Assembly: GCA_024641085.1 (NCBI GenBank)
Contig: JAHEDT010000006.1
Coordinates: forward strand, 1 to 41,855
Source: Geobacteraceae bacterium
GTDB lineage: Bacteria > Desulfobacterota > Desulfuromonadia > Desulfuromonadales > BM103
DNA: 41,855 nucleotides
Direction of reading: 5' to 3'
The notes beneath the pieces were generated by a model. That model was given only the letters and a program-made list of their open reading frames with translations. It was not told the DNA's origin and searched no databases. Made by a program: the position numbers and the translations under genes. How positions within the stretch are numbered: position 1 is the stretch's first letter; every line of letters begins with the position of its first letter. Positions 26,030-35,182 of the stretch are shown piece after piece.

Positions 26030-27670
26030 GTGAACGACCTGCTGATTGAACGCACCGCTTCCGCCTATACTTACCCGCTGCTGATCAAGAACCTGCTCGC
26101 CTACCCGGTGGTCAACGACCCCGACCAGGAGATCGTTTATCGTGATCAACAGCGTTTCGACTACCGCACCCTGCGTGAACGGATCTGCCGTCTGGCCAAC
26201 GTCCTCACCGAACTCGGCGTCAAACCCGGTGACACGGTAGCGGTGATGGACTGGGACAGCCACCGCTACCTCGAATGTTTCTTCGCCGTGCCGATGATTG
26301 GCGCTGTGTTGCATACCATCAATGTGCGCCTCTCGTCTGACCAGATCCTCTACACCATCGACCATGCCGAAGACGATGTCATTCTGGTGCACAGCGATTT
26401 CCTGCCAATTCTCGAGGCGATCAAGGGCCGTATAGATACCGTCCAGGACTATGTCCTGCTCAGCGACGGCGGAGCGCAGCCCGTGACGAGTCTGCCGCTG
26501 GTCGGCGAGTATGAGCACCTTCTCGCCGGGGCGGCCGCGGAATTCGCTTTTCCCGACTTCGACGAACATACCCGTGCCACCACTTTCTATACCACGGGTA
26601 CGACCGGTATGCCGAAGGGGGTCTATTTCAGCCACCGTCAACTGGTGCTGCACACCCTAGGCGCCCTGGCGGCGATCGGTACACCCAAGACCCAGGGACG
26701 CCTGCATCAGCAGGACGTCTACATGCCGATCACGCCGATGTTCCATGTACATGCATGGGGACTGCCTTACGTGGCCACTGTGCTCGGCATCAAGCAGGTC
26801 TACCCGGGACGCTATACACCGGAGATGCTGCTCAACCTGATCAGGCAGGAGCAGGTGACCTTCTCCCATTGCGTCCCGACTATTCTGCACATGCTTCTCA
26901 ACCACCCGGACATCAAAAATGTCGATCTGAGCGGCTGGAAGGTGATTATCGGTGGAGCCGCAATGCCCCAGTCACTCTGCCTGGCAGCACTCAAACTTGG
27001 CATCGACATCTTTGCCGGCTACGGCATGTCCGAAACCTGCCCGGTGGTCGCTCTGGCCCACGTCCCTGAGCAGCAGCTCGCTCAACCGGCCGAAGCACAG
27101 GTCGATACCCGCTGTAAAACCGGCCGGGCAATGCCTCTGGTCGATCTACGCCTGGTCGACCAGGAGATGCAAGATGTCCCGGCCGATGGTGAAAGCGCCG
27201 GAGAAATCGTGATGCGGGCACCCTGGCTGACTCAGGGCTACCTGAAGGACCATCACAATTCCGAACAGCTGTGGCGTGGCGGCTACCTGCACACCGGCGA
27301 CGTCGCCAATATCGACAATGCCGGCTACTTGAAAATTACCGACCGTGCCAAGGATGTGATCAAAATTGCCGGCGAGTGGGTCTCTTCGCTCGAAGTCGAG
27401 GACATCCTGGCCCAGCATGCCGCGGTGCGCGAAGTGGCGGTGATCGGCTTGCCCGACGACAAGTGGGGCGAGCGCCCCCTGGCACTGGTGGTGGCAGGAG
27501 AAACGGAGCTGAGCGAACGGGATCTGCTTGCTTTCGTCAAGGGGTTTGTCGACTCGGGCCGGCTGACTCGCCACGCCCTGATGCTCAAAATCCAGGTGGT
27601 TGATGAAATCGCCAAGACCAGCGTCGGCAAGACCGACAAGAAGCTCTTGCGCCAGAAGCATTTATCGTAA
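26030..27670 (+). CDS. Fatty-acyl-CoA synthetase (AMP-binding ligase)
   Basis: A member of the acyl-adenylate-forming superfamily, activating a fatty acid with ATP and CoA. GTG 26030 is chosen because GGAGG (26018-26022) lies 7 nt upstream; an ATG at 25994 would ignore this site. The 546 residues include the P-loop TTFYTTGTTGMPKGVYFSHRQ (about 185-205), the fatty-acid-ligase HVHAWGLPY block, the AGYGMSETCPVV motif, YLHTGDVANID, and a C-terminal KTSVGKTDKKLLR with the catalytic lysine. The N-terminal pattern fits medium/long-chain ligases related to FadK/AlkK. A ferritin-like gene follows after 16 nt. Confidence 0.92.
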   Translation: MNDLLIERTASAYTYPLLIKNLLAYPVVNDPDQEIVYRDQQRFDYRTLRERICRLANVLTELGVKPGDTVAVMDWDSHRYLECFFAVPMIGAVLHTINVRLSSDQILYTIDHAEDDVILVHSDFLPILEAIKGRIDTVQDYVLLSDGGAQPVTSLPLVGEYEHLLAGAAAEFAFPDFDEHTRATTFYTTGTTGMPKGVYFSHRQLVLHTLGALAAIGTPKTQGRLHQQDVYMPITPMFHVHAWGLPYVATVLGIKQVYPGRYTPEMLLNLIRQEQVTFSHCVPTILHMLLNHPDIKNVDLSGWKVIIGGAAMPQSLCLAALKLGIDIFAGYGMSETCPVVALAHVPEQQLAQPAEAQVDTRCKTGRAMPLVDLRLVDQEMQDVPADGESAGEIVMRAPWLTQGYLKDHHNSEQLWRGGYLHTGDVANIDNAGYLKITDRAKDVIKIAGEWVSSLEVEDILAQHAAVREVAVIGLPDDKWGERPLALVVAGETELSERDLLAFVKGFVDSGRLTRHALMLKIQVVDEIAKTSVGKTDKKLLRQKHLS

Positions 27671-27686
27671 TCAGGAGGGATCTGCC

Positions 27687-28178
27687 GTGCCAGCGAATCA
27701 GAGCATCACCACAATCGAATCAGTCCTCGACCTTGCCGTCTGGCTGGAAAAGCATGGCCAGGCCTTTTATGAGAGAGCCCGGGACGCGGCGGCCGAGCCT
27801 GAGCTTAAGGACATTTTCGCACACCTTGCAGTCGAGGAACGGAAACATTGTGCGATTTACACCGACCTGTACCAGCTCTATACCGGTAAAACAGTCGATG
27901 GGGAGCAGTTGCTTGGTGAATACGGCAAGTTCATTCAGCTGCTGATCAAGGAGATCATCCAATCTCTCGAGTTGCAAGGCGTTGTCAGCCAGGAAGACTT
28001 GCTCAGCCGAGCCCTGCAATTCGAAAAAAACACCCTGCTTTACTTCCTGGAGGTTAAGCCGCTGTTTCGCGGTAAGGCCGGCTCCCTCATCGAAGCGATT
28101 TGCCGTGAGGAAAAACGTCACATCCAGCAGTTGATGGAGCGCCGGCAACTGTTGAGGGTCCGCACCGCACCGGGGTGA
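27687..28178 (+). CDS. Ferritin-like (rubrerythrin-type) diiron protein
   Basis: GTG 27687 follows GGAGGG and gives 163 residues of mostly helical sequence; an upstream in-frame extension into the ligase gene is ignored. Four-helix-bundle carboxylate/histidine ligands are seen: Glu29 in AFYERA, the VEERKHC block (Glu50/51, His54), a central QFEKNTLLYFLEV helix and a terminal REEKRHIQQL. This spacing fits the ferritin-like superfamily, members of which bind a diiron centre and handle oxygen or peroxide. No rubredoxin domain is attached. It sits between the acyl-CoA ligase and the exported rhodanese; a redox-stress role is inferred. Confidence 0.85.
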   Translation: MPANQSITTIESVLDLAVWLEKHGQAFYERARDAAAEPELKDIFAHLAVEERKHCAIYTDLYQLYTGKTVDGEQLLGEYGKFIQLLIKEIIQSLELQGVVSQEDLLSRALQFEKNTLLYFLEVKPLFRGKAGSLIEAICREEKRHIQQLMERRQLLRVRTAPG

Positions 28179-28264
28179 AAAAAGAGGACTGCTCTTGTCA
28201 GCAATGGCCTGCTCTGTTACTCTTGCATTCAAATCATTATTGATTGCGAAAGGAATGAAAGGGT

Positions 28265-28675
28265 ATGCGTCACGGTTCTCTAGCTATCTGTGCCGTTCTT
28301 ATGGCCGTCGCCCTGCTTCTCGGCTCAGGTTTTGCCGCACGTGCTGACAGCGTGCCGCGCATGTCCACCGATGAACTCAAGTCACGGCTCGGCGATGCCG
28401 ACCTGGCGGTGCTCGATGTGCGCACCGACTGGGACTGGAATCAGTCGGCTGAAAAGATCGCCGGTGCCAAGCGCGTCAACCCCGCGGCAGTTGAAGAGTG
28501 GGCCGGCAGTTATCCGAAGGAGGGAACGCTGGTTCTCTACTGTTCCTGAATGAACGAAGCGACCAGTGCCAGTGTGGCACTGACATTGATCAAGCTCGGA
28601 TACACCAGGGTTTACGCGCTCAGAGGTGGTTGGCATGAGTGGCAAAGTAAAGGCTATCCGGTAGAGCCAAAGTAG
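28265..28675 (+). CDS. Exported rhodanese-like sulfurtransferase, predicted selenoprotein (Sec95)
   Basis: Read to the first stop the frame ends at TGA 28547-28549 after 94 residues, in the middle of a rhodanese domain. In the same frame the domain continues for 41 codons (MNEATSASVALTLIKLG, then YALRGGWHEW) to TAG 28673. Relatives have YC-x-C-P-N-E-A at this point; here it is YCS, TGA, MNEATSA, so TGA replaces the second Cys. A SECIS-like hairpin follows at the correct distance (28564-28582). I therefore read TGA as selenocysteine 95 of a 136-residue protein. Residues 1-28 are a signal peptide with an ARA-type cleavage site, placing it in the periplasm. The alternative is a nonsense mutation. 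Confidence 0.8.
28564..28582 (+). promoter_or_regulatory. Predicted bacterial SECIS element inside the rhodanese gene
   Basis: CAGTGCCA (28564-28571) pairs perfectly with TGGCACTG (28575-28582), leaving a GUG loop (28572-28574). The loop begins 22 nt after the TGA. Bacterial SECIS hairpins recognised by SelB lie within the coding sequence just after UGA, with the apical loop about 16-37 nt away and a G among the first two loop bases. All these conditions are met. Confidence 0.75.
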
Positions 28676-28680
28676 TTCTA

Positions 28681-28735
28681 GCGCAACACGAAACGTTGTG
28701 CAAAAGGGGTTTCCACATGGTGGAAGCCCCTTTTG
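28681..28735 (+). terminator. Tandem hairpins ending the rhodanese transcript
   Basis: A 7-bp hairpin (28681-28687 with 28695-28701, one G-U pair) directly adjoins a 16-bp stem (28701-28716 with 28720-28735, one G-U pair, ATG loop). The right arm of the second ends in CCCCTTTTG. The stems start 5 nt after the TAG that ends the extended rhodanese frame, which also supports translation running to 28675 rather than stopping at 28549. Confidence 0.75.
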
Positions 28736-28877
28736 AAATGAAGATAAAGCGCACCGTCAAGCGCCGCTCAGCAGTTGCTGTGTTTTTCTGTACAGGCTTT
28801 TGTTAAATATGACTGTTTTGGTGGTGATGTTTTGTGCTACAAATAGTTAAAAAGACAGTTGTTCCGTGCCGTTCGGT

Positions 28878-28905
28878 TTGACATCCCATGGGCATGACTC
28901 ATAAT
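28878..28905 (+). promoter_or_regulatory. Sigma70-type promoter of the leuCD-ilvBND operon
   Basis: TTGACA (28878-28883) and CATAAT (28900-28905) are separated by 16 nt, six and five matches to consensus. The expected start is near 28912, giving a leader of about 54 nt before leuC. The leader is too short to hold a usual leader-peptide attenuator and I see no run of leucine or valine codons. Confidence 0.75.
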
Positions 28906-28965
28906 GACAGCTGAATCGCGGGCAATTTTACGACTCTCTAGATACTCTCCTCCAGGAAGACGCTT

Positions 28966-30375
28966 ATGAATGACAAGACACTCTATGACAAGCTCTGGGA
29001 CCGCCATGTGGTGCGTTGCGACGCAGATGGCACCTGCCTGCTCTATATCGATCGGCACCTGGTGCATGAAGTGACATCGCCCCAGGCCTTTGAAGGGCTG
29101 CGCCTGGCCAACCGCCGCCCCTGGCGATCGGATGCCAACCTGGCCGTGCCTGACCACAACGTGCCCACCACCGATCGCAGCGCCGGGATTGCCGACCCCC
29201 TGTCGCGCCTCCAGGTCGAGACGCTCGATGCCAACTGCTCTGATTTCGGTATCACGGAGTTCGCCATGAACGATATCCGCCAGGGGATTGTCCATATTAT
29301 CGGTCCTGAGCAGGGCGTGACGCTGCCGGGCATGACGATCGTCTGCGGCGACTCCCATACCTCGACCCATGGTGCCCTGGGTTCTCTGGCCTTCGGCATC
29401 GGCACTTCGGAGGTCGAACACGTTTTGGCCACCCAGTGCATTATCCAGAAAAAGGCCCGCAACATGCTGGTCAGCGTCGACGGTCAGGCCGGGTCCGGCG
29501 TTACCGCCAAGGACATCATGCTGGCGATCATCGGCAAGATCGGCACCGCCGGTGGCACCGGCTACGTGATCGAGTATGGTGGCGATGCAATCCGCGCACT
29601 GTCGATGGAAGGGCGTATGACGGTCTGCAACATGTCGATCGAGGCCGGCGCGCGTGCCGGCCTGGTGGCCGTCGATGACAAGACGATCGCTTACGTCAAG
29701 GGCCGTCCCTATGCTCCGAGCGGCGAGCTCTGGATGCAGGCGGCAGCCGACTGGCAGACTTTACGCAGCGATGCCGGCGCCCGCTACGATCGTGTCGTGC
29801 ACCTCGATGCCGCCTCCATTCAACCCCAGGTGACCTGGGGGACCTCGCCGGAGATGGTGACCTCGATTGACGGCCGGGTTCCGGACCCGGCACTGGAAAC
29901 TGACCCTGTCAAACGCGAGGGCATGCAGGCCGCTCTCGCTTACATGGGGCTGGCCGCGAACACCCCGATCGCCGAGATTCACCCCGACACGATATTTATC
30001 GGCTCCTGCACCAACGCCCGCATCGAGGACCTGCGGGCTGCCGCGGCCGTCCTCAAGGGACACAAGCTGGCCGCCAATATCAAGCGGGCGCTGGTCGTCC
30101 CAGGATCGGGGTTGGTCAAGCAGCAGGCCGAGGTCGAGGGCCTCGATCAGGTCTTCAAGGCGGCCGGCTTCGAGTGGCGGGAGCCGGGCTGTTCCATGTG
30201 CCTCGGTATGAACGATGATCGTCTCGCGCCTAAAGAGCGCTGCGCATCGACATCGAACCGCAACTTCGAAGGTCGGCAGGGGCAGGGTGGGCGTACTCAC
30301 CTGGTCAGCCCGGCCATGGCCGCCGCCGCGGCCATCACCGGCCACTTTGTCGATGTCCGTACGCTGGAGGTTTGA
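28966..30375 (+). CDS. leuC: 3-isopropylmalate dehydratase large subunit LeuC
   Basis: LeuC with LeuD isomerises 2-isopropylmalate to 3-isopropylmalate in leucine synthesis; it is an aconitase-family [4Fe-4S] enzyme. The 469 residues hold the cluster ligands Cys348 ([10 protein letters not shown]) and Cys409/Cys412 ([12 protein letters not shown]), the [20 protein letters not shown] block and the terminal [19 protein letters not shown]. The length and the closing segment belong to the long E. coli-like class, not the roughly 420-residue class. AGGAAG lies 6 nt before ATG 28966. leuD follows after 3 nt. Confidence 0.96.
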   Translation: MNDKTLYDKLWDRHVVRCDADGTCLLYIDRHLVHEVTSPQAFEGLRLANRRPWRSDANLAVPDHNVPTTDRSAGIADPLSRLQVETLDANCSDFGITEFAMNDIRQGIVHIIGPEQGVTLPGMTIVCGDSHTSTHGALGSLAFGIGTSEVEHVLATQCIIQKKARNMLVSVDGQAGSGVTAKDIMLAIIGKIGTAGGTGYVIEYGGDAIRALSMEGRMTVCNMSIEAGARAGLVAVDDKTIAYVKGRPYAPSGELWMQAAADWQTLRSDAGARYDRVVHLDAASIQPQVTWGTSPEMVTSIDGRVPDPALETDPVKREGMQAALAYMGLAANTPIAEIHPDTIFIGSCTNARIEDLRAAAAVLKGHKLAANIKRALVVPGSGLVKQQAEVEGLDQVFKAAGFEWREPGCSMCLGMNDDRLAPKERCASTSNRNFEGRQGQGGRTHLVSPAMAAAAAITGHFVDVRTLEV

Positions 30376-30378
30376 GCT

Positions 30379-31020
30379 ATGCAAGCATTTCGTAAGTTGA
30401 ACGGGTTGGTCGCGCCCTTTGATCGTTCCAATGTCGATACCGATGCCATCATCCCCAAGCAGTTTCTCAAGTCGATCAAACGCACCGGCTTTGGTCCCAA
30501 CCTGTTTGACGAATGGCGCTATCTTGACCACGGTGAGATCGGCATGGACTGCAGCCAGCGACCACTCAACCCCGATTTCGTCTTGAACCAGCCACGTTAC
30601 CAGGGGGCGCAAATCTTGCTGGCACGCGACAATTTCGGTTGCGGATCCTCCCGAGAGCATGCGCCCTGGGCGATGCTCGATTTCGGTTTCCGGGTCGTGA
30701 TCGCCCCCAGTTTTGCCGATATCTTTGCTAACAACTGCTGCAAGAACGGTATCCTGCCGGTAGTGCTCTCCAGTACCGAGGTGGCCAGGCTGTTCGCGGA
30801 GGTGGACGCAGCCCCTGGCTACTGCCTGGATGTCGACCTGGAAAAGCAGCAGGTGAAAACCCCTGGCGGTGAGGTGTTCAGCTTTGCCATCGATGACTTC
30901 CGTAAAAAATGCCTGTTGCAGGGCCTCGACGAGATCAGCCTGACCATGCAGCATGTCGCTGATATCAAGACCTTCGAAGCACGGCGCATGCTTGATGAAC
31001 CCTGGTTGTTTAGCGGCTGA
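30379..31020 (+). CDS. leuD: 3-isopropylmalate dehydratase small subunit LeuD
   Basis: The small subunit completes the LeuC active site. The 213 residues have the family markers [22 protein letters not shown], the [16 protein letters not shown] loop and [17 protein letters not shown]. The length fits the E. coli-like class (about 200) and not the short class (about 165), agreeing with LeuC. GGAGG lies 8 nt before the ATG. A 71-nt gap separates it from ilvB. Confidence 0.96.
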   Translation: MQAFRKLNGLVAPFDRSNVDTDAIIPKQFLKSIKRTGFGPNLFDEWRYLDHGEIGMDCSQRPLNPDFVLNQPRYQGAQILLARDNFGCGSSREHAPWAMLDFGFRVVIAPSFADIFANNCCKNGILPVVLSSTEVARLFAEVDAAPGYCLDVDLEKQQVKTPGGEVFSFAIDDFRKKCLLQGLDEISLTMQHVADIKTFEARRMLDEPWLFSG

Positions 31021-31091
31021 GGGTCCCGATTGAGCGGGGCCATGGCCTGCATGGACAGAATTCAATTATCACTTCCGGCGAAGAGGATGCA

Positions 31092-32822
31092 ATGCAAGGA
31101 ACAGAACTGGTTTTAAAGGCGCTCCATGCCCGAGGCGTGAAATATATTTTCGGTTATACCGGCGGGGCCATCATGCCGGTGTTCGATGAGATGGAAAAAC
31201 AACAGCTTTTCACCTTTGTCATGCCGCGCCACGAGCAGGGGGCGACCTTCATGGCCCAAGGGCTGTCCCGGGCTTCGATTTCCACTGACAACCCGCAGGT
31301 CGGAGTCTGCATGTCGACCTCCGGACCGGGGGCGATGAACCTGGTCACCGGCATCGCCGACGCGCATATGGACTCGGTGCCGATCGTCGCGATTACCGGC
31401 CAGGTGGCCACCGGCGTGATTGCGACCGACGCGTTCCAGGAGAGCGATGTGGTCGGCGTCATGATGCCGATCTGCAAGCAGACCTACATGCCGCTCGCTG
31501 CCGAAGAGATCGAGAAGACGATCCACGAAGCCTTCTACGTGGCAACCACCGGGCGGTCAGGGCCGGTGGTCATCGATATCCCCAAGGATGTCCAGATCCA
31601 GCAGACGGTAAAATCGTATCACTTCAACCCGCGAAGCTTTCGTCCGGAGTTGCCCGGGTTCTTTTACCACCCCTCACCGGAACGGGACGTTCTGCACCGG
31701 GCGATTGGCATGATCAACCGCAGCGAGAGGCCGGTCATGTTCTGCGGCCACGGCGTCATCGCCAGCAATGCCGGTGCCATGCTCCAGGAGTTCGCCGAAA
31801 AGACCAATATCCCGATCGCCTTCACTCTGCACGGTTTGTCGGCATTGCCGGCCGACCACCCCTTGAGCCTCGGCATGATGGGCATGCACGGTACGGTCGA
31901 GGCGAACCGCGCGGTGATGAACGCCGATCTGATCATCAGCTTTGGCATGCGTTTCGACGACCGTGTGACCGGAAAGCTCAACGAGTACGCCAAGAATGCC
32001 GACGTGATTCATGTTGAAATTGACCCCTCCGAACTCGACAAGAATGTCCGGACTACGGTCGCCATCAACGCCGATGTCTACCGTACCCTGCATGTCATGC
32101 TCGGCGATCCGGAGCTGATCTTCAAGCCACGCCGGCGCTGGCTGCAGGAAATTGCCGCCAATCGCGAGCTGGTGCGAGAGGATGTCGCGGCAGAGGTCGC
32201 CGCGGGAGTTGGCAAGGGTGGCAAACTGTTGATGAAGAGCATCGTCAGCCGCCTCTCGGATATCACTGAAGGGAGGGACATTGTCGTGCCGGATGTCGGC
32301 CAGCACCAGATGATCGCCGCACGCTTCTACAATTTCCAGACCCGCAACAGCTGGTTCACCTCCGGTGGCGCCGGCACCATGGGCTGCTCGCTGCCGATGG
32401 CGATCGGCGCCAAGCTGGCGCGTCCCGACGAACGGGTCTGGTCGATCAGCGGTGACGGCGGCTTCCAGATGAATATCCAGGAACTCGGAACTGTCATGGA
32501 GCAAAAGACCGACGTCAAGATCATGATCTTCAACAATGGCTACCTCGGCATGGTGCGCCAGTGGCAGACCCTGTTCTTTGACGGCCGCTTTGCCGGGACG
32601 CCGATGCAGAGCCCTGATTACGGAATGATCGCAAATGCCTACGGCATCCCCTACCAGAAGGTCACGGAACTCGACCAGGTCGATGGCGCGATCCGTGCCG
32701 CCATCGCCCACGACGGCGCCTACATGCTCGAGTTCGTCTGCGACCCCTCGGAGATCGTGCTGCCGATGATCCCTTCGGGAGGCGGTTTTGGTGACATGAT
32801 CGTGTCACGTCCCGGGGACTGA
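31092..32822 (+). CDS. ilvB: Acetolactate synthase large (catalytic) subunit IlvB
   Basis: IlvB condenses two pyruvates, or pyruvate with 2-oxobutyrate, using thiamine diphosphate, the first common step to valine, leucine and isoleucine. The 576 residues include the catalytic Glu48 (PRHEQGA), the STSGPGAMNLVTGIADAHMDSVPIVAITGQV block, the FAD-domain region FGMRFDDRVTGKL and the ThDP/metal motif SGDGGFQMNIQELGT with NNGYLGMVRQWQ. AAGAGG lies upstream. The regulatory subunit is encoded 54 nt downstream, so this is the anabolic, regulated form and not catabolic AlsS. Confidence 0.95.
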   Translation: MQGTELVLKALHARGVKYIFGYTGGAIMPVFDEMEKQQLFTFVMPRHEQGATFMAQGLSRASISTDNPQVGVCMSTSGPGAMNLVTGIADAHMDSVPIVAITGQVATGVIATDAFQESDVVGVMMPICKQTYMPLAAEEIEKTIHEAFYVATTGRSGPVVIDIPKDVQIQQTVKSYHFNPRSFRPELPGFFYHPSPERDVLHRAIGMINRSERPVMFCGHGVIASNAGAMLQEFAEKTNIPIAFTLHGLSALPADHPLSLGMMGMHGTVEANRAVMNADLIISFGMRFDDRVTGKLNEYAKNADVIHVEIDPSELDKNVRTTVAINADVYRTLHVMLGDPELIFKPRRRWLQEIAANRELVREDVAAEVAAGVGKGGKLLMKSIVSRLSDITEGRDIVVPDVGQHQMIAARFYNFQTRNSWFTSGGAGTMGCSLPMAIGAKLARPDERVWSISGDGGFQMNIQELGTVMEQKTDVKIMIFNNGYLGMVRQWQTLFFDGRFAGTPMQSPDYGMIANAYGIPYQKVTELDQVDGAIRAAIAHDGAYMLEFVCDPSEIVLPMIPSGGGFGDMIVSRPGD

Positions 32823-32876
32823 CCCGGATATCCGGTCGATGAGAGTCAACTATCAACCTGAAACGGAAAGAGAACC

Positions 32877-33362
32877 ATGACCGCGAAACTGATGAAACGT
32901 CGGGCCATCCTGGCTTTCGTGCAGGATAAACCGGGAACACTGAACAAGATTTCCATGTTGATCCGGCGCAAGATGTACAATGTCGACACCCTGACGGTCT
33001 GCAAGGCCAAGGTGCCCGGAGTCAGCCGCATGACCATCACCCTCCGCGAGGACGACGAGGCCAAGGTGATCCAGGTGATCCGGCAGATCGAGAAATTCAC
33101 CGAAGTGATCCGCGCCAAGGAGCTCGATCGCGACCACAGTTACTGGCGCGAGGTGGCCATCGTCAAATTCGAGCTGGATGCCAAGCACTTCGAGAAGCTG
33201 CAGAAGAAGTACCAGCTTGAAATTCTCGACAACCAGCCACATGATATCCACATCATCCAGATTGCAGGCCCGACCGACCGTCTCGATGGTTTTCTCAAGG
33301 ATCTTGGCCCCGAACACCTGATCGAGATCGCCCGCACCGGTTTAACCGCTTTGGAAAAGTGA
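32877..33362 (+). CDS. ilvN: Acetolactate synthase small (regulatory) subunit IlvN
   Basis: The 161-residue regulatory subunit stimulates IlvB and carries the valine-feedback site. An N-terminal ACT domain ([31 protein letters not shown], about residues 9-80) is followed by the C-terminal domain ([15 protein letters not shown] to [23 protein letters not shown]). The length matches the IlvH-like size class of about 160. It lies between ilvB and ilvD, with a 7-nt gap to ilvD. Confidence 0.95.
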   Translation: MTAKLMKRRAILAFVQDKPGTLNKISMLIRRKMYNVDTLTVCKAKVPGVSRMTITLREDDEAKVIQVIRQIEKFTEVIRAKELDRDHSYWREVAIVKFELDAKHFEKLQKKYQLEILDNQPHDIHIIQIAGPTDRLDGFLKDLGPEHLIEIARTGLTALEK

Positions 33363-33369
33363 GGTAGGC

Positions 33370-35073
33370 ATGAAACGTCGCAGCGAAGAAATCACCGGTC
33401 ACAAGGGCACTGAAAAATGGGTCGAACGCACCGCGGCACGGACCATGCTTCGGGCCGTGCGCTTTACCGACGAGGATTTCGACAAACCGATCATCGCCCT
33501 CGCGGTACCGCATACCAATGGCACGCCGTGCAATGACCACGTCCGGGCGCTTGGCGACATCGTGCAGCAGGCAATCGAGGCCGCCGGCGGCAAGGCGATC
33601 GTGTTCGGGACCCCTGTGGTCTCCGACGGCATCTCCATGGGCACCGAGGCGATGAAGTACTCCCTGGTCAGCCGGGAAGTCATCGCTGACAGCATCGAGC
33701 TGATGACAGAGGGCTACATGGTCGATGCCGTGATTACCCTGTCTGGCTGCGATAAGACCATCCCGGCCGCCCTGATGCCGATCGCCCGCAACAATCTGTC
33801 TGGATTGACTCTGTATGGCGGCAGCATCCTGCCCGGCGAATATCGCGGCAAGGCTCTCAACATTGTCAGCGCCTTCGAGGCGATCGGCGCCCATTGTGCG
33901 GGAAAGATCGATGCCGAAGAGCTGCATGCCATCGAGTGTCATGCCTGCCCCGGTGCCGGCTCCTGTGCCGGGATGTATACCGCCAATACCATGGCATCGG
34001 CCATTGAAGCGCTCGGTATGAGCCTGCCTGGTGCGTCCTCCAATCTCGCCGTCGATCAAGGGAATGAGATCTCGGTGGACAAGCGTGACGATTGCATGCG
34101 TGCCGCCCATGCGGTCATCGCCCTGATCGAGTCTGGCATCAAGGCTCGCGACATCATGACCCGCAAGGCGTTTGAAAACGCCCTGACCGTGGCCTGGGCC
34201 CTGGGTGGTTCGACCAACGCGGTCTTGCACCTCCTGGCCCTGGCCCATGAAGCAGCAGTGGAACTGACTCTCTCCGATATCGAGCAGGTGACAGCAAGAG
34301 TTCCGCTGCTCGGCAACTTCAAACCCTTCGGTCAGTACGTGATGAATGACCTGCACAGGATCGGTGGCATGCCGATGGTCATGAAAACCCTGCTGGACGC
34401 CGGCTATCTGCACGGCGACTGTCTGACGGTGACCGGTCGTACCCTGGCCGAGAACCTGGCCGACGCCCCGCCGCGCCCAGATAACCAGGATATATTTTAT
34501 AGCCCGGTCAAGCCCTACGCGCCGGCTCGCCAGCATATCCGCGTGTTGCGCGGTAACCTGGCAACAGACGGCTGCGTGTTGAAGATCAGCGGCAAGGAGA
34601 TGACCCGTTTTACCGGGCCGGCGCGGGTTTTCGATCGGGAAGAGGGGGCGCTTGAAGCGATTCTGGCCGGCAGGATTCAGTCCGGCGACGTGGTGGTCAT
34701 CCGTTACGAGGGACCGCGCGGCGGTCCCGGTATGCGTGAAATGCTCTCGCCCTCATCGGCCCTGATGGGGGCAGGTCTGGGCAAGAACGTGGCGCTGGTC
34801 ACCGACGGCCGCTTCTCGGGCGGCACCCATGGTATCATGATCGGCCATGTGGCCCCGGAAGCTCAGGCGGGAGGAGTCCTTGCCGTGGTGAAGGAGGGTG
34901 ATACCGTCGAGATAGACCTTGAGCGCGGCGAGCTGAACCTCAAGCTCAACCAGGAGGAGATCAACAGACGACTGGCACAGTGGCAATGCCCGGAACCGAG
35001 GTACAGCCGCGGTGTCCTGGCAAAATACGCCACGCTGGTATCGTCTGCATCCAAGGGGGCGGTGACCAGTTGA
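33370..35073 (+). CDS. ilvD: Dihydroxyacid dehydratase IlvD
   Basis: IlvD dehydrates 2,3-dihydroxy acids to the 2-oxo acids that precede valine and isoleucine; it is an oxygen-sensitive Fe-S enzyme. Of 567 residues, the expected cluster-ligand cysteines are Cys54 (TPCNDH), Cys127 ([11 protein letters not shown]) and Cys199 ([10 protein letters not shown]). The C-terminal [25 protein letters not shown] block is diagnostic. GAGG overlapping the ilvN stop serves as ribosome-binding site. It ends the operon, with a terminator 36 nt after its stop. The remaining pathway genes ilvC, ilvE, leuA and leuB are not in the window. Confidence 0.96.
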   Translation: MKRRSEEITGHKGTEKWVERTAARTMLRAVRFTDEDFDKPIIALAVPHTNGTPCNDHVRALGDIVQQAIEAAGGKAIVFGTPVVSDGISMGTEAMKYSLVSREVIADSIELMTEGYMVDAVITLSGCDKTIPAALMPIARNNLSGLTLYGGSILPGEYRGKALNIVSAFEAIGAHCAGKIDAEELHAIECHACPGAGSCAGMYTANTMASAIEALGMSLPGASSNLAVDQGNEISVDKRDDCMRAAHAVIALIESGIKARDIMTRKAFENALTVAWALGGSTNAVLHLLALAHEAAVELTLSDIEQVTARVPLLGNFKPFGQYVMNDLHRIGGMPMVMKTLLDAGYLHGDCLTVTGRTLAENLADAPPRPDNQDIFYSPVKPYAPARQHIRVLRGNLATDGCVLKISGKEMTRFTGPARVFDREEGALEAILAGRIQSGDVVVIRYEGPRGGPGMREMLSPSSALMGAGLGKNVALVTDGRFSGGTHGIMIGHVAPEAQAGGVLAVVKEGDTVEIDLERGELNLKLNQEEINRRLAQWQCPEPRYSRGVLAKYATLVSSASKGAVTS

Positions 35074-35108
35074 ACGGCGTCGCGTATCCCGCTCAGGCCC
35101 ATTGATCC

Positions 35109-35144
35109 GGGGACACTTCGAGTGAAGTGTCCCCGTTTAATTTT
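35109..35144. terminator. Intrinsic terminator of the leuCD-ilvBND operon
   Basis: An 11-bp perfect stem (35109-35119 with 35124-35134), a 4-nt loop and a T-rich tail GTTTAATTTT. It lies between ilvD and the convergent cyclase gene and may also stop transcripts from the other side. Confidence 0.88.
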
Positions 35145-35182
35145 AGAGTGTAAACCTTCAGCCACCAGGAAGGGTCAGGTGG

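Noticed and set aside
28265-28549. Reading the rhodanese gene as a simple truncated pseudogene
   Set aside because: The frame continues intact after the TGA with a conserved domain end, the stop codon replaces a conserved Cys, and a SECIS-like hairpin follows at the right distance. Decay would not predict all three.
29761-31065. 434-codon minus-strand frame opposite leuC and leuD
   Set aside because: Antisense shadow of two well-conserved genes; no recognisable domain and no ribosome-binding site.
33295-34536. 413-codon minus-strand frame opposite ilvD
   Set aside because: Antisense shadow caused by GC-rich codon bias; low-complexity His/Gly/Asp-rich composition.
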